Below, one piece after another: positions 16,732-25,650 of a stretch of DNA of 64,000 nucleotides (the first letter of the stretch is position 1; each line of letters opens with the position of its first letter). This DNA comes from an uncultured Clostridia bacterium (GTDB lineage: Bacteria > Bacillota > Clostridia > TANB77 > CAG-508): positions 99,148-163,147 of the forward strand of contig CAKPDR010000002.1 of assembly GCA_934149075.1 (NCBI GenBank), in the 5' to 3' direction. Position numbers and translations under genes: made by a program. The notes under the pieces were generated by a model. That model searched no databases and had not been told where the DNA came from. It was given only the letters and a program-made list of their open reading frames with translations.

Positions 16732-17202
16732 ATGCAAAAAGATAACAAAGATAATAATTCAAATGATATTATATATAATTCTAGTTTTGGAAGAAATCTT
16801 GAAAAACTTTTAGATCAATTAGATATTAAGAAGGTCGACCTTGCAAAAGCAATTGGTGTTACAAAAGGAACTATAACCAATATATGCAAAGGCTATAACT
16901 ACCCTCACGTTTCAACTGTATTAAAAATCTGTAATTACTTAAATGTTGATATTGATTTGCTTACTGATTCTGATCCTAAATTAAAGATGTTAGGAGAATC
17001 AGCACAAGCATATTCTTCTTTAAAAGAAGCGTTAGTTAGTATTGGTGCATTAAAAGAAGATGAAGATATAAAAAAAGAACATATTGAATTATTTGCCAAA
17101 TTAGTTAAGGATAATAAAAAGCTTTATCAAGAGCCTGATAAAGCTTTAGAATCTGAAAAACTAATCGTTATTCCTGTTGAAGACTTGCCTAATAATGATT
17201 AG
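16732..17202 (+). CDS. XRE-family repressor-like regulator
   Basis: 156 residues. A Cro/C1 HTH spans about residues 20-75 (FGRNLEKLLDQLDIKKVDLAKAIGVTKGTITNICKGYNYPHVSTVLKICNYLNVDIDLL). A helical tail follows, and the end is acidic (IVIPVEDLPNND). AAGGAG lies 8 bases before the ATG, and a consensus promoter is 120 bases upstream. Divergent from the long leftward operon with operator-like repeats between them, it is the best candidate for the element's maintenance repressor. Its 3' end overlaps a small opposite-strand frame. Confidence 0.85.
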   Translation: MQKDNKDNNSNDIIYNSSFGRNLEKLLDQLDIKKVDLAKAIGVTKGTITNICKGYNYPHVSTVLKICNYLNVDIDLLTDSDPKLKMLGESAQAYSSLKEALVSIGALKEDEDIKKEHIELFAKLVKDNKKLYQEPDKALESEKLIVIPVEDLPNND

Positions 17203-17298
17203 TATTTCTTCTTTTGTATATCCGTCCTTTAATAAGGATTTGTAGAGTTCGTAGAATTTGATGAAGTTTTCATTTTTTTCGACATTTTTCGCACTCAT
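17161..17298 (-). CDS. Possible 45-residue protein overlapping the XRE gene's 3' end
   Basis: An ATG at 17296-17298 preceded by AGGGGAAAG opens a 45-codon frame ending with TAG at 17161: MSAKNVEKNENFIKFYEL, then a helical stretch including LLKDGYTKEEILIIIRQVF. It overlaps the XRE gene by 42 bases on the other strand. The good ribosome site and protein-like composition argue it is real. Its position beside the integrase gene suggests a small control or excision protein, but nothing in the sequence proves that. Confidence 0.45.
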   Translation of the reverse strand: MSAKNVEKNENFIKFYELYKSLLKDGYTKEEILIIIRQVFNRNND

Positions 17299-17359
17299 CT
17301 TTCCCCTGCCCATATTATAGCAGAATTTTCCAATTTTTTCAAGTTTTATGTATACTTTA

Positions 17360-17400
17360 ATAACTGCAAGCCAAGTGTTTTAGCTTGCAGTTGTTTTTTT
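17360..17400 (+). terminator. Terminator between the XRE gene and the convergent integrase gene
   Basis: ACTGCAAGC and GCTTGCAGT pair around an 11-base loop, followed by TGTTTTTTT on the plus strand. It probably serves both converging transcripts. Confidence 0.75.
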
Positions 17401-18667
17401 ATGATGATAAAGCAAATTCTTCAAATTTTTCGACAACATCACTTTTCATTTGTCCTGTAACTCTTACATATATCTCATAAGTTGTCTTTATTGTGCTGTG
17501 TCCTAATCGTTTTGAAACAGCTTTTATATCTGCTCCTGCTTCTATTAATCTCGTAGCGTGTGTATCTCTAAAATCGTGAAATCTACAGTTAATACCTAAT
17601 TCATAATGAATTACTTTAAAAGGATATTTACAAGTGTCTGTTCCTTCAAATACTCCATTATGTTTTACGAATACTAAATTGGCTTCAGGTAAACCAATAT
17701 TTAGTTCAGTATAAGCATTTAGAATTTTTATTTCAGGTTTATTATTATAATAATTCTTTGTTTCTTTCATATAGTGCTTCATATATAAATCGCCATATTC
17801 TTCTTTATCTTTTTCTTGTTCAGCTTTATATTCTTTTAATGCGTTTACTAATGTATCTCCAATTTCAATTGTTCTATAACTTCCCTGTGTTTTACAAGTG
17901 CCAAAATACCATACTGTAGTTGCTTTTCCACTTATATGTCTTCCGTGTGTAGCTCCGTTTTGATTCTTTTTCAAAATATTCTTATTAACTGTTAATGTCT
18001 TATTTTCTAAATCTATATCATTCCAGGTTAGTCCAAATACTTCTGAAACTCTTAAACCTGTGTAATAAGCTGTTAGTATTGCATAATAAAATGCGTGATT
18101 ATTTTCAAATCTTTCAAGAATCATTTGAATTTCTTCTTTACTAAATATATGAGCAGGATCTTCTTCTGGTACATCATATCTTGGTATTTTAACTTTTATA
18201 GCAGGATTTTCTTTTACAAAACCTACTACATCAGTTGCATAAGCAAAAGATGTTTTTAATACCTTTAAAATATTTTTCATAAAGTTTTTTGAAAAAGCCT
18301 TTTCTACATATAAATTATTTAAAAATTCTTGAAGTGTTGCTGTTGTTATTTGTGATAACCTATAAAATCCCAATCTTGGTTTGATATGGTTTTTTATAAT
18401 ATTTGAATACGCCTGTATCGTATGATACTTCAAATTAATCTGACAATGCTCTTTAAGCCAATAATCCAAATAATCTGAATAGGACATTGTATTTGGCGTA
18501 AAATTATGTCCTGTTTGCGTATATTCGTTATACGCAATTATGCCTGCCTTCTCTGCTTCTGCTTTCGTTTTAAAGCCTGATTTGTTGATGTACTTTCTAA
18601 CTCCATCAACAGGTGCAATTTCAAATTGATATTGAAACACCTTACCCCTTTTTCTTACATTAACCAT
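17399..18667 (-). CDS. Tyrosine recombinase (integrase) of the mobile element
   Basis: I start at MVNVRKRGKVFQY (18667), where AAAGGAGCG precedes the ATG. 422 residues: an N-terminal AP2-like arm-binding domain (KSGFKTKAEAEKAG), a SAM-like core-binding domain, then the catalytic domain with Arg in TGLRVSEVFGL, His-x-x-Arg-like HDFRDTHATRL, His in LGHSTIKTT and the nucleophile Tyr in TYEIYVR. It is of the Tn916/phage integrase class. It lies at the end of the element next to short repeats and secA, which marks the integration junction. Confidence 0.92.
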   Translation of the reverse strand: MVNVRKRGKVFQYQFEIAPVDGVRKYINKSGFKTKAEAEKAGIIAYNEYTQTGHNFTPNTMSYSDYLDYWLKEHCQINLKYHTIQAYSNIIKNHIKPRLGFYRLSQITTATLQEFLNNLYVEKAFSKNFMKNILKVLKTSFAYATDVVGFVKENPAIKVKIPRYDVPEEDPAHIFSKEEIQMILERFENNHAFYYAILTAYYTGLRVSEVFGLTWNDIDLENKTLTVNKNILKKNQNGATHGRHISGKATTVWYFGTCKTQGSYRTIEIGDTLVNALKEYKAEQEKDKEEYGDLYMKHYMKETKNYYNNKPEIKILNAYTELNIGLPEANLVFVKHNGVFEGTDTCKYPFKVIHYELGINCRFHDFRDTHATRLIEAGADIKAVSKRLGHSTIKTTYEIYVRVTGQMKSDVVEKFEEFALSS

Positions 18668-18766
18668 TTTAATCGCTCCTTTACTAAATATTTTAGTAAA
18701 ATGAAACGTATACAATAAAAATGCCAGTACCGATCGAAATACTGACATTTAATTTATAATATTCAT

Positions 18767-18856
18767 AATTTGTTCGCAAGGAGCTTTCTACTGATATAAA
18801 AGGGGTTCAAAGTTTTTTGTGAACATTTTTATATGATTGCGAACAAATTGCGAACA
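18767..18856. other. Likely attachment-site region with integrase-type repeats
   Basis: AATTTGTTCGCAA (18767-18779) is a perfect inverted match to TTGCGAACAAATT (18837-18849). A further TTGCGAACA overlaps it (18848-18856), and TTGTGAACA lies at 18817. The repeats lie between the integrase start and the secA 3' end, where att and arm sites are expected. The exact crossover is not visible without the other junction. Confidence 0.55.
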
Positions 18857-18911
18857 TTTTGCTATATTTTAGTGATTTTTCAATTTTATGCAATCGCTGA
18901 AAGTGTTGATA

Positions 18912-21665
18912 TTACTGGTTTTTCCCACAGCAGTTCTTATATTTCTTACCACTTCCACAAGGACAAGGATCATTACGTCCAACTTTAGGTCCTTCATTAA
19001 CAACAGTTCTATTAACTTCAGACTTGATTTGTTCACCATTATCTAAACTATTAATAGCCTGTAAAGCCGCACCTGTAATTTTAGCCGTTTCCTCTCTTTT
19101 AACATCTTCTTGTTTACGTAGATTCATAAGAATTTTAACAACATCATGTTTAATATCAAGAACCATTTCTTCGAACATATCCATACCTTCAATTCTGTAT
19201 TTAACAACAGGATCTTGTTGTCCATAAGCACGAAGTCCAATACCATCTTTTAGTTCATCCATTGCATCAATATGATCCATCCATTTTTGGTCAACAACTT
19301 TAAGCATAACAACTCTTTCAAGTTCTCTTAAATCTTCGTTTCCAATTTCAACTTCTTTTTCCTCATATTTAGCAATAGCCAATTTTTGCAATTTATCAAT
19401 AATTTCATTAGCATTTTTAGAATTCTCTTTAATACGATCAAGCATTTCAATTCCAAATGTATTTCTAATATCAGTATCAAGAGCCTCTATGCTAACCTCT
19501 TCTTCTCCTGCAAAATATGTTACTACAACCTCTTCTGCAAGTGATTTTATCATATTTAATATATTATCTTTTAGATTTTCTCCATCAAGAACTTCGCGTC
19601 TTTGTTTGTATATTATTTCTCTTTGAGCATTCATAACATCATCATATTTTAATACATTTTTTCTAATACTAAAGTTTCTTCCTTCAACTTTCTTTTGAGC
19701 TGATTCTACCGCATTACTAATCATTCTATTTTCAATAGGAACATCTTCATCCATTCCAATTGTATTATAAACTTTTGTAATCATGTCTCCACCAAAGATT
19801 TTCATCAAATCATCATCTAATCCTATATAGAACTTAGATTCACCTGGGTCACCTTGACGTCCACTACGTCCACGTAACTGGTTATCAATTCTTCTTGATT
19901 CATGTCTTTCTGTTCCTATTATTTTTAAACCACCAGCTGCAATTACTTTTTCTTTTTCTTCTTTTATTTCATCATCATATTTCTTTTCTAGTTTTTGGAA
20001 TTCCTCTCTTGCTCTTAAAATATCTTGTTCATCAGTTTCATAATATGTATTTGCTTCTTCTATTAAGTTTTCTGGAACTTTATTTTTCTTCATTTCTTGT
20101 TTTGCTAAATATTCACTATTTCCTCCAAGCATAATATCAGTACCACGACCTGCCATGTTTGTTGCAATTGTAACTGCACCAAATTTACCAGCTTGTGCAA
20201 CTATCTCTGCTTCTTTCTCATGTGATTTAGCATTTAATACTTCATGTTTTATTCCTTCTTTTTTAAGAATTCTACTTAATTTTTCAGATTTTTCAATTGA
20301 AATTGTACCAACTAGTACTGGTTGTCCTTTTTCATGACTTTCTTTTATACTTTGTACTATTGCGTTAAATTTGGCATTTTCATTTTTATAAATAACGTCA
20401 TTTTGATCTTTTCTAATCATTGGCTTATTTGTTGGAATTGAAATTACATCCAAATTATAAATTTCTTCGAATTCTGCTTCTTCTGTCATAGCAGTACCAG
20501 TCATACCTGATAATTTATCATACATTCTGAAATAGTTTTGGAATGTTATTGTTGCAAGAGTTTTTGACTCATCTGCAATTTTAACTCCTTCTTTAGCTTC
20601 TATTGCTTGATGTAATCCATTATTATATCTTCTTCCATACATAATACGTCCTGTAAATTCATCAACAATTAAAACTTCTCCATCTTTAACGATATAATCT
20701 ATATCTTTTTTCATTACTCCATGTGCACGTAAAGCTTGATTTACATGGTGTACTAATGTTGAATTTTCTATATCATTAAAGTTCTCTAGTCTGAATGTTT
20801 CTTCTGCTTTTTTTATACCTTTTTGTGTTAATGATGCAGATTTAGCTTTTAAATCTACAATGTAATCATATTTTTCATTATCTTCAGCTTGTTCTTCATC
20901 CTTAACATCTTCTTCAACTATTACTTTTGGTGTTAATCTTTTTACAAAATCATTTGCTTTTTTATATAAATCCGAAGATTGATTTGCTCTACCAGATATA
21001 ATAAGTGGTGTTCTAGCTTCATCAATTAAAATACTATCAATCTCGTCCACTATTGCATAATTTAAACCTCTTTGTACTAATTGATTTTTATAAATTACCA
21101 TATTATCTCTTAAGTAATCAAATCCAAATTCATTATTTGTTCCATATGTTATATCACAAGCATATGCCTTTTGCTTTTCATCTGGTTTCATTCCCGCAAT
21201 TACAAGACCAACTGAAAGACCTAAAAATTTATATAATTTTCCCATCCATTCACTATCTCTTTTAGCTAAGTAATCATTTACAGTTATTACATGAACACCT
21301 TCTCCTGTTAAAGCATTTAAATATACTGGAAGTGTTGCTACAAGAGTTTTTCCTTCACCAGTTTTCATCTCCGCAATTCTACCTTGATGTAAAATTATAC
21401 CACCAATTAATTGAACATCAAAATGTCTTAATCCTAATACTCTTTTTGATGCCTCTCTAACTACTGCAAATGCTTCTGGTAATATATCATCTAATGTTTT
21501 TCCTTCTTCTAATTGCTTTTTGAATTCTCCTGTTTTATTTTTTAATTGTTCATCTGTTAATTTTGATATTTCTTCTTCTAATCCATTTATTTTCTCTACT
21601 AATGGCATTACTCTTTTTACTTCTTTTTCACTATAACTTTTAAATATTTTGTTGAATATTCCCAT
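18912..21665 (-). CDS. secA: Protein translocase ATPase SecA
   Basis: 917 residues, normal for bacterial SecA. It drives preproteins through SecYEG at the membrane. Walker A is in EMKTGEGKTLVATLP, the DEAD-like motif is VDEIDSILIDEART, and the helicase motif GTDIMLGG and QLRGRSGRQGDPGESKFY are present. The C-terminal SEC-C zinc motif (NDPCPCGSGKKYKNCC) binds SecB or ribosomes. Complete with an ATG start. The upstream 489 bases contain no gene but do hold a large hairpin. The mobile element ends just past its 3' end. Confidence 0.98.
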   Translation of the reverse strand: MGIFNKIFKSYSEKEVKRVMPLVEKINGLEEEISKLTDEQLKNKTGEFKKQLEEGKTLDDILPEAFAVVREASKRVLGLRHFDVQLIGGIILHQGRIAEMKTGEGKTLVATLPVYLNALTGEGVHVITVNDYLAKRDSEWMGKLYKFLGLSVGLVIAGMKPDEKQKAYACDITYGTNNEFGFDYLRDNMVIYKNQLVQRGLNYAIVDEIDSILIDEARTPLIISGRANQSSDLYKKANDFVKRLTPKVIVEEDVKDEEQAEDNEKYDYIVDLKAKSASLTQKGIKKAEETFRLENFNDIENSTLVHHVNQALRAHGVMKKDIDYIVKDGEVLIVDEFTGRIMYGRRYNNGLHQAIEAKEGVKIADESKTLATITFQNYFRMYDKLSGMTGTAMTEEAEFEEIYNLDVISIPTNKPMIRKDQNDVIYKNENAKFNAIVQSIKESHEKGQPVLVGTISIEKSEKLSRILKKEGIKHEVLNAKSHEKEAEIVAQAGKFGAVTIATNMAGRGTDIMLGGNSEYLAKQEMKKNKVPENLIEEANTYYETDEQDILRAREEFQKLEKKYDDEIKEEKEKVIAAGGLKIIGTERHESRRIDNQLRGRSGRQGDPGESKFYIGLDDDLMKIFGGDMITKVYNTIGMDEDVPIENRMISNAVESAQKKVEGRNFSIRKNVLKYDDVMNAQREIIYKQRREVLDGENLKDNILNMIKSLAEEVVVTYFAGEEEVSIEALDTDIRNTFGIEMLDRIKENSKNANEIIDKLQKLAIAKYEEKEVEIGNEDLRELERVVMLKVVDQKWMDHIDAMDELKDGIGLRAYGQQDPVVKYRIEGMDMFEEMVLDIKHDVVKILMNLRKQEDVKREETAKITGAALQAINSLDNGEQIKSEVNRTVVNEGPKVGRNDPCPCGSGKKYKNCCGKNQ

Positions 21666-21810
21666 TTATCTCATTTCCCTTCTTATCTCTTCGGATTTTT
21701 CTGTCTTTTATACTGCTATAATATATCACGCTTATTTGGAATTTTCAAGTGTTTTAATAAAATTTACCATTAGTCACACTCATTTTGTTACAATTCACCG
21801 TCCACAAAAA

Positions 21811-22067
21811 ATATTATATATGTTGGGAGCTTTCTCAGGTGATTATATATATTTGAAATTTTGTCCGTTTGATTGGAGCGAAAAATAGAAATTCTAATAT
21901 TGCTCCAATCACATTCGAAAAGTTTAAACTCATATACATATATGCATTTTATACCTGAGTGAGAGAGGCTCAGTTTTTTATGTTAGATTTTCTTTTTGAA
22001 CGCAATGAACAGGACAAAATTTCAAATATATATAATCACCTGAGAAAGCTCCCAACATATATAATAT
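21811..22067. repeat. Palindromic element with 56-bp perfect inverted arms between secA and phoH2
   Basis: The arm 21811-21866 (starting ATATTATATATGTTGGGAGC) is the exact reverse complement of 22012-22067. The arms extend outward imperfectly through TTACAATTCAC / GTGAACTGTAA. The 145-base centre has its own hairpins (GATTGGAGC/GCTCCAATC; CTGAG...CTCAG). The rest of this 489-base intergenic gap holds only secA upstream sequence and the phoH2 terminator. It carries no coding frame of note; it could be a MITE or a structured RNA. Confidence 0.85.
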
Positions 22068-22106
22068 TTTTAATAGCTGTGAACTGTAACCAATTTTGGG
22101 TAAAGC

Positions 22107-22147
22107 AAAAGAAAAAGAGACTTAGTGAAATACACTAAGCCTCCATT
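22107..22147 (-). terminator. Terminator of the phoH2-like gene
   Basis: On the minus strand GAGGCTTAGTG pairs with CACTAAGTCTC around TATTT, followed by TTTTTCTTTT. It lies just after the stop at 22155. Confidence 0.85.
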
Positions 22148-22154
22148 CTTGTAG

Positions 22155-23603
22155 CTATAAAATCTTTGCAGCTACATAAGCCAGTTTACTTCTTACTGAC
22201 TCTTCATCTTCAAGTGTCACTTGCCAACACATTGAGTTACCCTTCATCTTTTCTGAAAGATATACTAAACCATTATATCTTTCATTAAGTTCAGGATTGT
22301 CAATCTGAGTTGGGTCTCCTAAAAAAACAAATTTAGAACCCTCTCCTGCTCTGGTTACAATACTTTTAATTACTGCAGGCTCAATATTCTGTGCCTCATC
22401 AATAATAAAGAATGTATCTGTAATGCTTCGACCTCTTAAATGACCGATTAACTGAAGAACAATAACTCCCTGTTCTATCAGCATTCTCGCATTTTCTCTT
22501 GGAATATTTCTCTGATCATTCATTCCTCCCTTGTCATCATCTGCATCACTGCCCCACTGCCTTTTTCTAGTGGGAGTTGATACATTTTCTTTCTTTTTGG
22601 AACGTCTTTTTCCAAGAAGAATTGTTAAGTTATCCATGATGCCTCCCAGATATGGGTCGAATTTCTGCTCAAGAGCTCCTGGTAAATAACCAAGATTTTC
22701 TTCTCTCAGAGTTTCAATAGGCGTTGTTACCAAAATCTGAGAATAGACTTTGTCCTTTTCTATTGTCTGCTGTAATGCTGCTGCTAAAGAAACAATAGTC
22801 TTTCCAGTTCCTGCTCCTCCTTTAATGATAACAATTGGTGCTTCCTCTGCAGATGTCATAAGTGCTTCAAGTGCAAAGTGCTGTCCAAGTTTTTTTGCTC
22901 TGATATTATATGGATTGCATTCCGCAAATCTTAACGGTACAATCTTTTCTCCGTCATATCGAGCTAAAATTGGATGGTTACATTCTTTAGTATTAATACT
23001 TAAGAACAAATTTGTTACCCATTCAATTTCTTTAGACCTGAAAATATCTTTTGGCAAAAGATATCCATTAGCGTTAAACTCATCCATCTTTTTTGCACTT
23101 GTTTCGCATTTTACTCTTCCTCGATACTGTTCTTCTAAAGCAGGAAAAATTTCCTCCTTGAACGGCTGTGCCTTAACACCAACAGCTTCTGCCTTCATTC
23201 TAAAATTAGGATTCTTAGAAATGATGACAATTGTTGCCTTTTTGTCTCTGTTTTTCATACCGATAGCAATCTGAAGTTTTCTTCTATTAAAGCTTGAAAC
23301 TTTTCCTACTTTATCAGGTATAGAAACATCTCTAAATCCCGCTTCAAATTTCAGAACAGAACCATTTTTCTGAATTACGCCTTCCTCTTTTAAAAGGTCT
23401 GCAATTCTGAAACTTGAAAAATAGTCCAACAGCTTTTTAGCAATTCTTCCTTTTTCTGAAAACTGATCTGCAACTTCCTGAAGAGCATCAGTTCCTTCTG
23501 GAAATGGAATAATTATTTTATTATCATTTCCAAACCGAAGTGTTGAGTCCTCACTTGATATCAGTGACTGAATTCCTAAGATAAAATTTTTCTTCGTTAC
23601 CAT
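22155..23603 (-). CDS. PhoH2-like ATPase with degenerate PIN domain
   Basis: 482 residues in the PIN plus PhoH arrangement. The C-terminal ATPase has Walker A IIKGGAGTGKT, Walker B TFFIIDEAQN and the sensor FVFLGDPTQID. In PhoH2 the PIN domain is an RNase starting FILDTNVL; here it is FILGIQSLI, and the later TKD-type Asp is SKNPNFRMKAEAVGVKA, so two acidic active-site residues appear lost. The ATPase/helicase part looks intact. Its base composition and codon use (including one CGG) differ somewhat from neighbours, suggesting transfer. It is monocistronic, with its own terminator. Confidence 0.88.
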   Translation of the reverse strand: MVTKKNFILGIQSLISSEDSTLRFGNDNKIIIPFPEGTDALQEVADQFSEKGRIAKKLLDYFSSFRIADLLKEEGVIQKNGSVLKFEAGFRDVSIPDKVGKVSSFNRRKLQIAIGMKNRDKKATIVIISKNPNFRMKAEAVGVKAQPFKEEIFPALEEQYRGRVKCETSAKKMDEFNANGYLLPKDIFRSKEIEWVTNLFLSINTKECNHPILARYDGEKIVPLRFAECNPYNIRAKKLGQHFALEALMTSAEEAPIVIIKGGAGTGKTIVSLAAALQQTIEKDKVYSQILVTTPIETLREENLGYLPGALEQKFDPYLGGIMDNLTILLGKRRSKKKENVSTPTRKRQWGSDADDDKGGMNDQRNIPRENARMLIEQGVIVLQLIGHLRGRSITDTFFIIDEAQNIEPAVIKSIVTRAGEGSKFVFLGDPTQIDNPELNERYNGLVYLSEKMKGNSMCWQVTLEDEESVRSKLAYVAAKIL

Positions 23604-23799
23604 AATGTCACTCCTTTTTTATAATGTCTTTAAACTTATGATATTCTTCATAAATTTCATTAAAAAGTTACATAATTATTTTAACACATTTTTCTACATA
23701 ATTCAACAAATTTTACAAATTTTTCGAAAAATGCACATATATAGTGTTCAGTTTACAGCCATTAAAAACATTACCCATGTTGTAAGCCACTCTAAGTCA

Positions 23800-24141
23800 T
23801 CATATATAATAAACTAAAATTCCTAACAAAATCAAACCATTCCCAATAATCTTTTTCTTAGTAATTTTTTCTCCAAGAATTCTATTACTTAAAATCATAA
23901 CAAAAATATATCCCAAAGACTCTATAATCGGTTCATTTTTATATGGTACACCTTTTAATCCTAATATAACTAAAATAGTTGAAAGAACCATTAAACCATA
24001 TCCGGTTATTACATATATATTTAAATATTCCTTTAATATTGAATTATAGGTTTTAGAAGCACTTTTCTTCAATATAATTTGAGATATAGAACTTACTAAA
24101 ACTGCTAAAATTAATAAACAAACATATTTACTCATCTTCAC
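23800..24141 (-). CDS. SMR/EamA-like small membrane transporter subunit (second of pair)
   Basis: 113 residues with four hydrophobic segments (about 4-22, 38-60, 68-88, 95-113), the size and topology of an EmrE/ArnF-type half transporter. SQIILKKSASK and GLKGVPYKNEPIIESLGYIFVMILSNRILGEKIT fit the EamA pattern. It overlaps the upstream pair member by 14 bases, so the two are translationally coupled and likely form a heterodimer. With the adjacent glycosyltransferases, an ArnE/ArnF-like role in flipping a polyprenyl-linked sugar is the best inference. Confidence 0.75.
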   Translation of the reverse strand: MKMSKYVCLLILAVLVSSISQIILKKSASKTYNSILKEYLNIYVITGYGLMVLSTILVILGLKGVPYKNEPIIESLGYIFVMILSNRILGEKITKKKIIGNGLILLGILVYYI

Positions 24142-24490
24142 TATTCACTATAATTGTACCTACAATTACAATTACTACTCCTATCACATTTTTTATTGTT
24201 ATCGTTTCATTAAAAATTAATATTGCCCACACAATTGACCAAAGTAATCCCATTGCTTTATTAGCATATGCAACTGAAATATCAAACTTCTTTATCAATT
24301 GTTGCCACACAACTGCATACACAGCTAATATAAGCATTTCTAGCCCATAATACAATATAAATTTGAATGACATAAACTCTTGTCCTGATGCGAATTTAGC
24401 AAATACTGTTGATAATGTATATATTGCAATAACTATTTGTAGTATAAAAATTTCCTTTAACTTTGTTTTCTTTTTTACTTCATTTTCCAT
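24128..24490 (-). CDS. SMR/EamA-like small membrane transporter subunit (first of pair)
   Basis: 120 residues, four membrane helices after a Lys-rich start. The end (LLWSIVWAILIFNETITIKNVIGVVIVIVGTIIVNSEDE) is the typical EamA helix with the FxE motif. It is followed by an overlapping partner of the same family. It starts 15 bases after the ATP-grasp gene and belongs to the glycan operon. A drug-export role (SMR) is the alternative, but the neighbours favour lipid-linked sugar transport. Confidence 0.75.
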   Translation of the reverse strand: MENEVKKKTKLKEIFILQIVIAIYTLSTVFAKFASGQEFMSFKFILYYGLEMLILAVYAVVWQQLIKKFDISVAYANKAMGLLWSIVWAILIFNETITIKNVIGVVIVIVGTIIVNSEDE

Positions 24491-24505
24491 ATAATCCCTC
24501 TTTTG

Positions 24506-25624
24506 TTATATTGCTAAAATATAATATCCATATCTTGTTGAACTATCAATTATCTTATGTGAATTTATTTCTTCTATTGGGCTCACATAAAAAATATACT
24601 CTGGACTTTCTTTTCGTATTTTTTCAAGTTCTTCAACATCTTCTTTTGAAAAGATAAATTTAATAACTGCTTTTCTTGGCTCAACAATTTTAGTAAAATC
24701 TGGTGCATTCCCTAAAGCTACATCAATCACCATTTTCAAAAAATCATATCCTGTAGAAATTTGCACTAGGTCTGAACCAATACAATCCCCACCCATTCTT
24801 GCACCTATTTCTATAATTTTTATTTCTCCATTAGGTGTAATTTTGAACTCTGCATGTGATGCACCATTTTCTATTTTCAAACTATTTAGACCTGCCAATA
24901 CTTCTTTTTCTATTTTTTTCATTGTTTCTTCATCTAATCCCGCAGGTTGGATATGTCCTGTTTCTATAAAATGTGGTGCACCTGTTGTTTGCTTTCTAGT
25001 TACTGTAAGTAATGTATGCTTTCCTCTATAAGAAATACTTTCTGCACTAAATTCTTCTCCATCAATATATTCTTCTATAATTGCTTTTCTTTCAAAAGAT
25101 ACGTTTATAGCCTCTTCAACAGCCTTTTGCAACTCTTCAACATCTAAGTTCTCTATTTTAGTAATTGACCTACTTCCTGACCTATCTGTTGGTTTTACAA
25201 TAATTGGCAAATTCATCTTACTTATTTGTTCTAAAGTATTTGTATCAAATTTTGATGTTTCAATAAATTTAGGAACAGATACTTTATTGGCTTGAAAGGC
25301 TTGTCTCATTTTATATTTATTAGTAGATATTTGTGTACACTCTAAACTATTACCTGTAAGGCCTAATTTATCTGCTAAATAATTTACTGTTAATGTTGCC
25401 AAATCTGATGCAACTGAAATAACTGCATCTGGTTTTATTTTCTTACATTCTTCTAGAATTGAGTCTTTTTCTACTATACTTATTGGATAAAAGAAATCTG
25501 CAAATTTTGCTCCAACAGCCCCTTCTTTCCATGCAAATACATGTGTTTCATATCCCAATTCTTTTGCTTTTTTAATAAGTGGCATTTGAAAATTATTTGC
25601 ACCTATAATAACTATTTTCTTCAT
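24506..25624 (-). CDS. ATP-grasp ligase (carbamoyl-phosphate-synthase-like)
   Basis: Start chosen at MKKIVIIGANN (25624), with GGAAGG about 10 bases upstream. A Rossmann-like N-terminal domain is followed by ATP-grasp motifs: LPIIVKPTDRSGSRSI, AIIEEYIDGEEFSAES, ASHAEFKITPNGEIKIIEIGARMGGD. Such enzymes join a carboxylate to an amine with ATP. Between a sugar aminotransferase and membrane carriers, it may attach an amino acid or acid to the new sugar amine. That substrate assignment is inference; the fold is clear. Confidence 0.88.
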   Translation of the reverse strand: MKKIVIIGANNFQMPLIKKAKELGYETHVFAWKEGAVGAKFADFFYPISIVEKDSILEECKKIKPDAVISVASDLATLTVNYLADKLGLTGNSLECTQISTNKYKMRQAFQANKVSVPKFIETSKFDTNTLEQISKMNLPIIVKPTDRSGSRSITKIENLDVEELQKAVEEAINVSFERKAIIEEYIDGEEFSAESISYRGKHTLLTVTRKQTTGAPHFIETGHIQPAGLDEETMKKIEKEVLAGLNSLKIENGASHAEFKITPNGEIKIIEIGARMGGDCIGSDLVQISTGYDFLKMVIDVALGNAPDFTKIVEPRKAVIKFIFSKEDVEELEKIRKESPEYIFYVSPIEEINSHKIIDSSTRYGYYILAI

Positions 25625-25650
25625 AACAACTCTTCCTTCCAAACTTGCAA

